Source: Limisphaerales bacterium (GTDB lineage Bacteria; Verrucomicrobiota; Verrucomicrobiia; Limisphaerales; UBA11358). Taken from it: a stretch of DNA of 27,834 nucleotides. The position numbers and the translations under genes are program-made. The notes under the pieces are model-generated. The model was not told the origin of the DNA, searched no databases, and saw only the letters and a list, made by a program, of their open reading frames with translations. Positions 1 to 8,289 of this stretch are shown piece by piece. Where the stretch lies: contig DAIDJC010000010.1 in NCBI GenBank assembly GCA_027451565.1, forward strand, positions 1 to 27,834, given 5' to 3'. Positions within the stretch are counted from its first letter, which is position 1. Each line of letters starts with the position of its first letter.

Positions 1-296
1 TGAATGCCAAACTCCTCCGCCCCCACCAGCCTTGAATCCCAGAGGTACCGCGAAAAAATCCGCAGGCCGTTTCCGCTCTTTTCCGCCACGCTTCCATCCG
101 GGTTGAAAATTTTAAGGGCGCACCGGGCAGTTTCAGACGGAAGCGGTCCCAGCAGGATGCCGTCTGAACCCACGCCAAAATTGCGATGGCAAATGCGTTT
201 GACCTGGTCTGTGGTCAATGGCAGCGGCAAATCGGCGGGGTTGATGACAATGTAATCGTTTCCCAGGGCATGATATTTTGTAAACGGAATCTGCAT
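1..296 (-). CDS. dapF: Diaminopimelate epimerase-family protein, N-terminal 98 residues (partial)
   Basis: The product resembles DapF, the PLP-independent epimerase that converts LL- to meso-diaminopimelate for lysine and peptidoglycan synthesis in the cytoplasm. The N-terminal fold half is visible: HALGNDYIVIN (residues 9-19), FGVGSDGILLG (40-50) and NPDGSVAEKSGNGLR (65-79). Translation starts at an ATG at 296 with no clear ribosome binding site. The gene runs off the left edge, so the second half, which carries the other catalytic cysteine, is missing. The position that is normally the first catalytic cysteine (CGNG) is Ser74 here (KSGNG). This may mark a divergent subfamily or a different substrate. 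The family assignment is firm; the exact reaction is less so. Confidence 0.85.
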   Translation of the reverse strand, partial: MQIPFTKYHALGNDYIVINPADLPLPLTTDQVKRICHRNFGVGSDGILLGPLPSETARCALKIFNPDGSVAEKSGNGLRIFSRYLWDSRLVGAEEFGI

Positions 297-385
297 GCGG
301 CGGATGCTAGACCATTCCGGTCGGCAAGTAAAAATCGAATTGGAGGAAATCCCGATCCCCTGCCGATCGGCAGCGGCGGGCCTGC

Positions 386-742
386 TCAATTCAAACTTTG
401 TCCCTCGTCTTCCAGGTGGAATTTGTGCAGGAACCGGTGAATGACCGGGGCGAAAATGATGCCCAGCACGCTGACCAGGGCGATGCCGCTGTACAGGGCA
501 TAAAATCCGGCAAATATTTTTCCAGCATCCGTCTGGATGGTGGCCACGGGTCCCATCCCGGAAAGAATCATGGAGGCATTCAGGAAGGCATCAATCCAGG
601 GCAGATTTTCGAGGTAATGGTAACCGGACATGCCCAGACCCAATGAAGTGAGGATGACGCCGAAGCCCAGGAGGGCATGCCATGCCATGCGCCTGTAAAA
701 AATCCTGCGCGGCAGCAGAGGTCTGGAATGGTGCTCGTACAT
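386..742 (-). CDS. Small membrane protein with two-TM, pore-loop-like layout
   Basis: This is a 118-residue inner-membrane protein of unknown function. A basic N-terminus is followed by a hydrophobic segment at about residues 20-41, an amphipathic stretch ending in LSGMGP (about 60-65), and a second hydrophobic segment at about 74-100 ending in HRFLHKFHLE. The TM / re-entrant loop / TM order resembles two-TM potassium channels, with GMGP where a TVGYG filter would be, but true filter residues are absent. The frame stays open upstream into pyrD. I chose the ATG at 742 because it lies 5 bp past the pyrD stop, and the extra upstream residues are arginine/proline-rich antisense-like sequence. It is probably co-transcribed with pyrD. 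Any channel function is speculation. Confidence 0.7.
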   Translation of the reverse strand: MYEHHSRPLLPRRIFYRRMAWHALLGFGVILTSLGLGMSGYHYLENLPWIDAFLNASMILSGMGPVATIQTDAGKIFAGFYALYSGIALVSVLGIIFAPVIHRFLHKFHLEDEGQSLN

Positions 743-747
743 GCTTT

Positions 748-1845
748 TCAGGCGCTGGAGCCCACGGCTTCCCGGATGTTTTTCATTCCATGCAATCGGG
801 TTTTTTCCCTCAGGCCGCGCACGATGGCCCGGGCCAGGCCCGGGCCTTCGTACACCAACCCGGTGTAAACCTGCACCAGGGATGCGCCGGCTGTGATCTT
901 CTCCCATGCGTCCTCGGCGGTGAAAACACCCCCCACTCCAATGATGGGCAGGCGCCCGCGGGTTTGCCTCCAGAGATGGCGCACCACTTCGGTGCTGCGC
1001 GATGCCAGAGGCCGCCCGCTCAACCCTCCGGCCTCCCCGTGGATGCCCTGGGGGGGATCGGTGGGGCGGGTGGTGGTGGTGTTGGTAGCCACCAAGCCGG
1101 CAATGTCCCGGGGTTCGACCAGATCAAGAATGGAATCCAAGGCTTGAAACGTCAGGTCCGGGGAAACTTTCACCAACACCGGCTTCCGGGGCGTTCCCAC
1201 CCGTGCCGAATTCACCTGTTGCATGGCAGCCAGAATTTCGTCCAGCGCTGATTTATCCTGCAACGTTCGCAGCCCGGGAGTATTGGGTGAACTCACGTTC
1301 ACCACGAAAAAGTCGGCGAACTCACGAAGCGCTCCAAAGGACCGGGCATAATCCTGGGCCGCGTCTTCCAGCGGGGTGACCTTGGATTTGCCCAGATTGA
1401 TGCCCACCGGGTGACTTGGCCAAAAGCCATCCGCACGCCATTGGGCCAGCCTGTGCGCAAGCGTTTCCGCGCCCTCATTATTGAACCCCATGCGGTTTAT
1501 GATGGCATGGTCTGAAGGCGCGCGAAACATTCTCGGCGCAGGGTTGCCTGGCTGTGGCACCCAGGTGACACCGCCCATCTCGCAAAAACCGAATCCCAAG
1601 GATTCCCACATGGGCAAACCGGAAGCGTGCTTGTCCAAGCCAGCCGCCACGCCCACGGGGTTTGGAAAAGTCAGGCCCAGGCATTCAACCGGCAGGGGTT
1701 GGCTGCCGAATGCCAGCCTGGCACAGCGATGCGCCAGGTGGCTTTTGGCAGCCCGCCCCAGCCAGCGCAGCGCCAGGTTGTGCGCACTCTCCGCATCGCG
1801 CCGAAATAGCCGTGGTCGCAGGCACTTTTTATACCACCAACTCAT
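748..1845 (-). CDS. pyrD: Dihydroorotate dehydrogenase (quinone), class 2
   Basis: This 365-residue FMN enzyme oxidises dihydroorotate to orotate in pyrimidine synthesis and passes electrons to quinone at the inner membrane. Class 2 features are visible: an N-terminal amphipathic extension (about residues 1-50), NPVGVAAGLDK (about 62-72), NRMGFNNEGA (about 116-125), and NVSSPNTPGLRTLQ, which holds the catalytic serine. Near the C-terminus are the FMN-phosphate loops IIGVGGV and LVQVYTGLVYEGPGL. The length is normal for class 2. It starts 45 bp after the squalene-hopene cyclase stop and is followed within 5 bp by the small membrane protein, suggesting one minus-strand transcription unit. Confidence 0.96.
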   Translation of the reverse strand: MSWWYKKCLRPRLFRRDAESAHNLALRWLGRAAKSHLAHRCARLAFGSQPLPVECLGLTFPNPVGVAAGLDKHASGLPMWESLGFGFCEMGGVTWVPQPGNPAPRMFRAPSDHAIINRMGFNNEGAETLAHRLAQWRADGFWPSHPVGINLGKSKVTPLEDAAQDYARSFGALREFADFFVVNVSSPNTPGLRTLQDKSALDEILAAMQQVNSARVGTPRKPVLVKVSPDLTFQALDSILDLVEPRDIAGLVATNTTTTRPTDPPQGIHGEAGGLSGRPLASRSTEVVRHLWRQTRGRLPIIGVGGVFTAEDAWEKITAGASLVQVYTGLVYEGPGLARAIVRGLREKTRLHGMKNIREAVGSSA

Positions 1846-1890
1846 GATCTGCCCCTTTGCAGCGTCTCTTCTGGGTTTTGATCCATCGGG

Positions 1891-3843
1891 TCAATCACAA
1901 GTTTTAGCCATTTGAGAAAGGTCTTTTTCCGGTTTTTTTTTCTTTTCCTGCGCTTTCTCCCAAATCTGCCGGTAGGTGGCCAGGGCCAAAAGCGGCCAGG
2001 CATTCCGGTACATGTCGTATTTCAGGTAAAAAACTTTTGGAAACCCGGTTCCAGTGGTTTCCTCCTCACTCCATGACCCATCCCGGTTTTGGGTTTTCAG
2101 GAGATATTCCACGCCCTTGATTAAAGCTGGGTTTTCAGGGTCGTCAAAGGCGCATAATCCCATCACGGCCCATGCTGTTTGTGAAGCCGTGCTCGGGCCT
2201 TTGCCCTTGAAGACCGGGTCATCGTAGGTGTTGCAGCGTTCGCCCCAGCCGCCGTCCTCATGTTGCACGCTCTCCAGCCAGGCGCGCCCGCGCTGCAGCC
2301 ATTCCTCGGTCATGTCCCAGTTGAATGCCCGCATCCCGCGCAGGGATTGCCAGGTGCCATAAATATAATTCACACCCCACCGGCCATACCAGGAACCATC
2401 CGCTTCCTGGTGTTCCTTCAGGAATTTCAATGCGTCCTGGACTTGGTGATGGCTCGGGCTCCAGCCTTCGTAGCCCAAAAGCTCCAGGATGCGGGCCGTG
2501 ATGTCGGCGCATTCAGGGTCCAGCATGGCGTTGTGGTCGGCAAATGGCACCTTTTCCAAAATGTTCTTGGTGCAATCCTTGTCAAAAGCCGCCCACCCGC
2601 CGTCGCGACATTGAAAAGTCATCATCCATTTCAACCCGCGTTGAAAACATTCATCGCGTTTTCCCGGGTCCTGGGTGGGGATTTTACGCAGGGCCAGCAG
2701 CACCATGGCGGTGTCATCCACGTCTGGATTCCATTGGTTGGCATATTCGAAAACCCATCCACTGGGTTCCACCTTGGCCGGGTTTTTATGTTTCCAATCC
2801 CCGCGAAACCGGATTTCCTTGCCCATTAACCATTCCGCCGCCTGTTGCAGGCGGGGATGGTTTGGCGGCAAACCGGATTCCGCCAGGCTGATCAACACGA
2901 TCGCCGTGTCCCAAACCGGCGAGAAACAGGGTTCAATCCGCACGTCATCTTCGGTTTCATGTTGCAAACGCTTGAGCTCTGCCCATTCCCGCCGCAGGGT
3001 GGGGTGGTCCGGCTTGTATCCCAGAGCCTTGAGCGCAATGATCGAGTTCAGCATGGCGGGAAAGATGGCGGCCAGGCCGTCGCTTCCCTCGAAACGTTCC
3101 ACCATCCATTGCTCGCATTTTTTCAAGGCTATCCTGCGGAACGGATGGATCCCGTGTTCGGCAAACCATTCAGCCAGCTTGTGCAGCCTGTCCAGCCACA
3201 GGAAAAAATTGCGCAGGGAGATGCGCTCGGGATCCGGCGCCAGCGCCAGGTCCCGCTCATGAATCCCTTCCGGGTACAACTCGTCCAGGTTCGCCTTCAC
3301 CTCCCGGGTGGGCTTGAAGTGATTGATGATGGCCAGCGGCACAATCATTCCACGGGACCAATTGCTCATGTCCCAGAAATTCACATGAAACCATTTTCCC
3401 AGCAAAAGCACCTCGCAGGGAATCGTGGGCACATATTCCCACGGAAAAAGGCCGATCAGGGCCAGGTACAACTTGGAAAAAGTGTTCATGCGCGGGACCC
3501 CGCCCAGATGCAGGGCCACTTCGCGGGCTTTCAACATGCGCGGGTCTGTCACTGACACGCCCGCCAGTTTCAGGGCCAGATAGGCTTTGATCGTGGCGTT
3601 CACCTCGGAAGGGCCCCCGTAATATATGTTCCAGCCCCCATCCGGAAGCTGCATGCCGAACAGGTGGTTCACCGCCTTGCGTTCCCATTCCTTGTCCACG
3701 CTTCCATCCCAGTGATGATACACCACCATGTCTGATACCAGCGTGGAATCCACCATCAACTCGCCCACCCAGTAACCCTCAGGTTTCTGAACGGACAGCA
3801 GGTAATCCTGCGACCGCGCCGTCGCTGATCGAACACGGGCCAT
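1891..3843 (-). CDS. shc: Squalene-hopene cyclase
   Basis: This terpene cyclase folds squalene into hopene or diplopterol, the first step of hopanoid membrane-lipid synthesis; the family is monotopic on the inner membrane. The protonating DXDD motif is present as DVDD, with QWNP just before it. QW-type repeats recur along the protein (QKPEGYW, QLPDGGWN, QCRDGGWAAFD, QEADGSWYGRWG, QHEDGGWGE, QNRDGSWSE), and the C-terminus carries YLKYDMYRNAWPLLALA. The open frame extends 26 codons upstream to a GTG at 3921 (676 residues in total). I prefer the ATG at 3843 because GGAGG lies 5 nt before it (3849-3853) and a promoter-like sequence sits directly upstream of the GTG. The resulting 650 residues fit the family. 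No other hopanoid genes are in view. Confidence 0.95.
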   Translation of the reverse strand: MARVRSATARSQDYLLSVQKPEGYWVGELMVDSTLVSDMVVYHHWDGSVDKEWERKAVNHLFGMQLPDGGWNIYYGGPSEVNATIKAYLALKLAGVSVTDPRMLKAREVALHLGGVPRMNTFSKLYLALIGLFPWEYVPTIPCEVLLLGKWFHVNFWDMSNWSRGMIVPLAIINHFKPTREVKANLDELYPEGIHERDLALAPDPERISLRNFFLWLDRLHKLAEWFAEHGIHPFRRIALKKCEQWMVERFEGSDGLAAIFPAMLNSIIALKALGYKPDHPTLRREWAELKRLQHETEDDVRIEPCFSPVWDTAIVLISLAESGLPPNHPRLQQAAEWLMGKEIRFRGDWKHKNPAKVEPSGWVFEYANQWNPDVDDTAMVLLALRKIPTQDPGKRDECFQRGLKWMMTFQCRDGGWAAFDKDCTKNILEKVPFADHNAMLDPECADITARILELLGYEGWSPSHHQVQDALKFLKEHQEADGSWYGRWGVNYIYGTWQSLRGMRAFNWDMTEEWLQRGRAWLESVQHEDGGWGERCNTYDDPVFKGKGPSTASQTAWAVMGLCAFDDPENPALIKGVEYLLKTQNRDGSWSEEETTGTGFPKVFYLKYDMYRNAWPLLALATYRQIWEKAQEKKKKPEKDLSQMAKTCD

Positions 3844-3928
3844 GATTTCCTCCGCGCCGCTTTGCGGTCCAAGGGTGGATCCATTCAAATGAATCTTTTG
3901 GAATTCAGGTTGTGATGACACAGTCCGT

Positions 3929-3957
3929 ATTTTGCGGATTGGTTAAAAATCTGTAAA
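3929..3957 (-). promoter_or_regulatory. Candidate promoter for shc
   Basis: Reading the minus strand, TTTACA (3952-3957) is separated by 17 bp from CAAAAT (3929-3934). This matches 5/6 and 4/6 of the sigma-70 consensus. It would begin transcripts close to the upstream GTG codon, which supports the ATG start at 3843 as the translated one. It is a pattern match only. Confidence 0.35.
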
Positions 3958-3967
3958 GAGTTTAAGC

Positions 3968-4236
3968 GCCTGTCTGAAAAGTGGGAAGGGTGCTGCGGCT
4001 GGGGATTTTGGCCTTGGACGAGGCGCAGCCGTCGGCACATCCCCGTGGCGGGCTGTAACGGCGAGGACAACAAAGCCCAAGGGCAAAAGCGCCGTCTTCC
4101 GGAGGGTTTTCGCGCCCAAGCCGGTCTGGCCAGGTGCGACGAGGGAGCATCCCCCACGCGGGTCTGCCACCGAGAAGCAACTACGCCAGACCGGCTTAAA
4201 CGCGAAAACAGCATCCTTCCGAATTTTCAGACAGGC
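3968..4236. repeat. MITE-like intergenic repeat, copy A (core orientation 1)
   Basis: A 269-bp element is bounded by a perfect 13-bp terminal inverted repeat, GCCTGTCTGAAAA (3968-3980) and its complement (4224-4236). A second inverted repeat lies inside: arms at 4106-4130 and 4185-4209, sharing GTTTTCGCG and AAGCCGGTCTGGC around three mismatched bases. The arms bracket a 54-bp core (4131-4184). The outer sequence matches copy B at 14793-15066 in the same direction, but the core matches only as its reverse complement. No target-site duplication is evident. It lies between shc and the divergent DUF3857 gene, and open frames crossing it have no family resemblance. Confidence 0.85.
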
Positions 4237-4407
4237 TACTGCCCCAAAGGTGACCATGGCGGCGGACGGGGAGGGGTGCTGCGTCGTTTCAGGCAGGCGG
4301 CAATGGACTAGCGCCTTCATATGGCAATATCCGCGCCATGCCCACAAATCGCCCTTTAAAAGGTTTGGTGCAGGCCTCCTTTTTACGCTACCTTGCCTTG
4401 CATTATT

Positions 4408-7400
4408 ATGATGAATGACCGATGGAGCAGGATGGCAGGCGGATGTGTGATCGCATCTATAGGGATTGTTTTGGGATGCGGTGGGAATGTCCTCGCAGAG
4501 AATACAAATGCCTATCAGGGCAGCCTTTGGAAATCCATGGATGTGGGCGCGGTATTGAAGGAATCGGCCCAAATCACACCTGATACTTTTTCCAATAGTG
4601 ACAGTGTGATTGTGGATGGGCGTTCCGTGCGGCAGTATGCCCCGGATGGGATCGGGGAAAGCCAGGATGAAACGTTTGTAAAAGTCCTGACGGAAAAAGG
4701 GCGGCGTGACAACCGGACCCAGACCTTTGGCTTCATGTTGCCATACACCACCGTGAGTGTGGCCCTCCTGGAGGTGATTCATCCCGATGGCTCCATTCTT
4801 CCCGTGGATGTGCAGGCCAATTCGCAGGAATCCATAGACGACAGCCAGATGGCCGAGAATATTTATGATCCCAACAGCCGCGTGTTAAAAGTCAACATTC
4901 CCGAATTGGAAATTGGAGACACGGTTCATCTGGTGGCGCGCCAGACCATTCAGCGTCCGCTCATTCCGGCTGAATTCGACGATGAGAATGTATTTGAGGG
5001 CGTGAGTGACATACATCATATGACCTATGAGGTACACGCACCTGCCAGCCTGCCGCTCCGGCGCATCGCATTGCGTGATCCCGTTGCGGGCACGGCCCGA
5101 AGTTCTGTCACAACCAATGAGGATGGGTCCCTCACTTATTTTTGGAGTTTTCAGAAAGTGCCCAGGATGTATGACGAGGCGGACATGCCGCCCTACGACG
5201 AGGTTCTGCAAAGGCTGCTGGTGAGCACCTGCCCGGAATGGCAGGACATTTCCAAGTGGTATTGGAACCTGAGCCAGTCTCATTTGCAGGCCACTTCCCC
5301 GGAAATGAAACAAACGGTTGACCGCCTTTTGCAGGGATGCACGAATGACACGGCCCGAATGGAATCAATCTTTTATTATGTATCAAGGAATGTGCGTTAC
5401 ATGGGGCTTACCCCGGAGAAGGACCGCCCTGGTTTTGAACCCCACGACGTGTGCGTGACCTTTCAAAAAAATTACGGCGTTTGCCGCGACAAGGCGGCGT
5501 TGCTGGTGGCCATGTTGAGAATGGCAGGCTTCAAGGCCTATCCCGTGCTCATCAACATCGGCGCACTGCGCGACTCTCAAGTGCCCGAGCCGGATTTTGA
5601 CCATGCCATAGCCTGTGTGGAAGATTCACCCGGCCATTACATCCTGATGGATCCCACGGATGAACATACCCGGGATTTTCTTCCCTCTTACGATTGCAAC
5701 CGGAGCTACCTGGTATGCCGTCCGGAAGGTGACATGCTGCGGCTCAGCCCTGTGCCCAGCGTCCTGGGCAACCTTATGGAAATCACCACCCTCGGCACAT
5801 TGGATGCCTCCGGCCATCTTCAAGCCACCACCGAACTGGCGTTTGGAGGGGTGAATGATGATGAATACCGCAATGCCTTCTCCCACATGAAACCGGACGA
5901 TGAACAGCATTTTTTTGAGCGTTCACTCAAGACGGCCATGCCGGGTGCGAGGTTGATTTCATGGAAGCTGCTACCGGAAAACATGCAGGACATGTCCGCC
6001 AAACTGCATGCCACCCTCGAATACGCGGTGGATGGCATGGATGTCCATGGCCAGGGTTTGTCCGTGGTCAGCCTGCCTTGGATTGGGAGCAGGTTTGGGG
6101 TGGTGAATTTTTTATTGGATGGCGCCGATCTTGAAAAACGCAAATATCCGCTCGAGACCGGCCTTACTTGTGGTTTGCACGAGTCCATGCGTCTAAATCT
6201 GGTGGGTCGTTTCGGCCCCCAATTATCCCTCCCATCCAGTTCTTCCCTGGATGATCCAGGAATGAGTTACGGTTTGCGCGTCCAATACACGCCCGGGAAG
6301 GCCTCGGAGCCTGCCAGCCTCAACGGAACGAGGAAATTGGAGCTCAAGACTGTGGAGTTTTCACCCTCTCAATACCTGGTTTTGAAAAGCCTCCTCAAGG
6401 ATATGAACTATGATGCCCGCAAATGCGCCATTTTGGAGTCCGGGCTGGATGCCTCCCGGCCGGCGGCTGCATTGCCAGATCAAACCCCGATTTCCTCGGA
6501 TGCGGAAATATTGAAAAGTGAAAAGGAATTGAATGTGGCAAATGACCACACTGCCACCTACAAGGTCACCTACTCCAAGCGGATACTGACGTATAACGGA
6601 AAAATTCGGGAGGCTGAAATCAAAATCCCGTTCAATCCAGCCACCGGCACGGCCACACTCCTGCACGCCGCCGTCATTGCCCGGGATGGGCAGCGCCAGG
6701 AAATCGCCCCGGGAGAAATCAATATCATGGACCAGGGCTGGAATGGGTCCGCCAAACGTTACACGGGGGGGCGTATTCTGGTGGCCAATCTTCCCAATGT
6801 GGAGGTGGGATCCCGAATTGAGGTTTCCTATCAGATCACCATGACTAACCAGGCCTTCATAGCCGGTTTTGAGCCGTTTCAATTTCCCGACGCCTTGGAT
6901 CAAAAATCTCTGCGTATCACCTCCCGTGCAGGTGTGCGGGTGCATGCCTCCATCACCGGCCCTGCGGGAGTGGTTCTGCGACAGGCGGGAGGGGGGACCT
7001 CGGAATCATCAGGCATGGACCTCACCTGGACGGCTTCCCATCTGGCGGCTTTGCCGGTTGAAAAGCAAATTCCACCAGACTGGTTTTTTACCCCGGGTGT
7101 CAGCTATTGCGTTGGGGATCCGGCTGACTTTTATCATGATTTGAAAGTAGCAATGCTGAATCATGCCGGTCACTCCACGCAGGCGTCACACCTGGCAATC
7201 TCACTCACGTCAGGCATGACCAACCGTCTGGTTGCCTTGGTCGCCATAAGGGATTTCATTGTAAAAGCCGTCCGGGTAGCCGGTCCGTCCTTCACCGATT
7301 TGCCGCTTAGCGAGCTTTCGGATGCGGATACCACCCTCTCAGATGGTTATGGGCACCTTGCCGATCGCGCCATTTTGTTTGAGGCCATGCTTCAGACGGC

Positions 7401-8289
7401 GGGATTTCATCCGCACCTGGTGCTGGCTTCGGGGTTGCCCGCCATGCCTGCCTTGGAGCATGCCATGAATCACCCTGGCATGCCCCAGGTTTTTGATGAC
7501 CCCTTGGTGTGTGTCACGGTCCATGGCCGGGATTATTACCTGAACGACACCGACCAGTATGCCGAGCCCGGCTCCACTCCAGCGGATGGTCACCTGGCCA
7601 TCAACCTGGATACCGGTGCGAGCATGGTGGTGCATGCCTTGAAGGATTGTCGCAACCGGATGGAAAAATCTTTTGTCATCCATTTGGCCAGCGATGGCAA
7701 GGCCCGCATCACCGTATCAAGCCTTTTCTACGGCACAAGCTACAATGAAAAACACCATTTTTTTGCGGAACTCCCTCCGGAAGAGCGGAACCGGTATTAT
7801 CAGGCCGCCGTCTCCGGACTGGCCCAGGGGTGCAAGGCGGTCGGACCCCTCGTGACACGGTTCGACCAATACCCCGGCTTGGAGGAATTCACCGCGGATA
7901 TGGATCATTTTGCCGTTGCGGATGGGGACTTTTTTTATTTTGATGCCCCCTCCGTTCCTGCTCTCATTCCCGTGGGATCCGATCAGAGAACGCAGCCTCT
8001 GTACTTGGATGAGAACCTGCCAGGCCGGGTCCAGGTGCATATCGAGCTTCCAGGACAATACGGGCCTGCCTTGATCGAGCCTAAGGACAGGAAGTACACG
8101 ATGCCTGGAGGTTCATGGGTGAGGCGTGTTGAAAATAATCGGCCGGGCCAATCCCTTTTGACCGAGACATTCCAATTGAAGCCTTCCATCATTGCCGCCG
8201 GGGATTATCCAGCCGTTCAGGCGGTGCAGGCAAAACTGGGTGAGAAATCCTCCCGGTTGTTCCTCTTCAAAAAGGATGGCGGATCATGA
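4408..8289 (+). CDS. Exported tandem DUF3857/transglutaminase-like protein, second half catalytically degenerate
   Basis: This 1293-residue protein has an N-terminal signal (hydrophobic about residues 11-29). A lipobox-like VLGC is followed by VLAEN, so either lipoprotein or signal-peptidase I processing is possible. The first half is a DUF3857 beta domain (about 45-250) and a transglutaminase-like domain with the full triad: Cys359 in YGVCRDKA, His399 in DFDHAI and Asp415 in LMDPTDE. The second half repeats the layout: DUF3857-like (about 710-900), then YGHLADRA (981-988), where Leu984 replaces the cysteine and the histidine is lost, with NDTD retained. It probably acts as a periplasmic or surface protein; the substrate is unknown. 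The start is one of two adjacent ATGs (4408, 4411); a TTG at 4393 is also possible. The stop overlaps the hemW start. Confidence 0.85.
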   Translation: MMNDRWSRMAGGCVIASIGIVLGCGGNVLAENTNAYQGSLWKSMDVGAVLKESAQITPDTFSNSDSVIVDGRSVRQYAPDGIGESQDETFVKVLTEKGRRDNRTQTFGFMLPYTTVSVALLEVIHPDGSILPVDVQANSQESIDDSQMAENIYDPNSRVLKVNIPELEIGDTVHLVARQTIQRPLIPAEFDDENVFEGVSDIHHMTYEVHAPASLPLRRIALRDPVAGTARSSVTTNEDGSLTYFWSFQKVPRMYDEADMPPYDEVLQRLLVSTCPEWQDISKWYWNLSQSHLQATSPEMKQTVDRLLQGCTNDTARMESIFYYVSRNVRYMGLTPEKDRPGFEPHDVCVTFQKNYGVCRDKAALLVAMLRMAGFKAYPVLINIGALRDSQVPEPDFDHAIACVEDSPGHYILMDPTDEHTRDFLPSYDCNRSYLVCRPEGDMLRLSPVPSVLGNLMEITTLGTLDASGHLQATTELAFGGVNDDEYRNAFSHMKPDDEQHFFERSLKTAMPGARLISWKLLPENMQDMSAKLHATLEYAVDGMDVHGQGLSVVSLPWIGSRFGVVNFLLDGADLEKRKYPLETGLTCGLHESMRLNLVGRFGPQLSLPSSSSLDDPGMSYGLRVQYTPGKASEPASLNGTRKLELKTVEFSPSQYLVLKSLLKDMNYDARKCAILESGLDASRPAAALPDQTPISSDAEILKSEKELNVANDHTATYKVTYSKRILTYNGKIREAEIKIPFNPATGTATLLHAAVIARDGQRQEIAPGEINIMDQGWNGSAKRYTGGRILVANLPNVEVGSRIEVSYQITMTNQAFIAGFEPFQFPDALDQKSLRITSRAGVRVHASITGPAGVVLRQAGGGTSESSGMDLTWTASHLAALPVEKQIPPDWFFTPGVSYCVGDPADFYHDLKVAMLNHAGHSTQASHLAISLTSGMTNRLVALVAIRDFIVKAVRVAGPSFTDLPLSELSDADTTLSDGYGHLADRAILFEAMLQTAGFHPHLVLASGLPAMPALEHAMNHPGMPQVFDDPLVCVTVHGRDYYLNDTDQYAEPGSTPADGHLAINLDTGASMVVHALKDCRNRMEKSFVIHLASDGKARITVSSLFYGTSYNEKHHFFAELPPEERNRYYQAAVSGLAQGCKAVGPLVTRFDQYPGLEEFTADMDHFAVADGDFFYFDAPSVPALIPVGSDQRTQPLYLDENLPGRVQVHIELPGQYGPALIEPKDRKYTMPGGSWVRRVENNRPGQSLLTETFQLKPSIIAAGDYPAVQAVQAKLGEKSSRLFLFKKDGGS

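Noticed and set aside
3943..4782. Long minus-strand open frame of 279 codons
   Set aside because: It crosses repeat copy A and runs antisense to the start of the DUF3857 gene. It has no family resemblance and is composed of repeat sequence.
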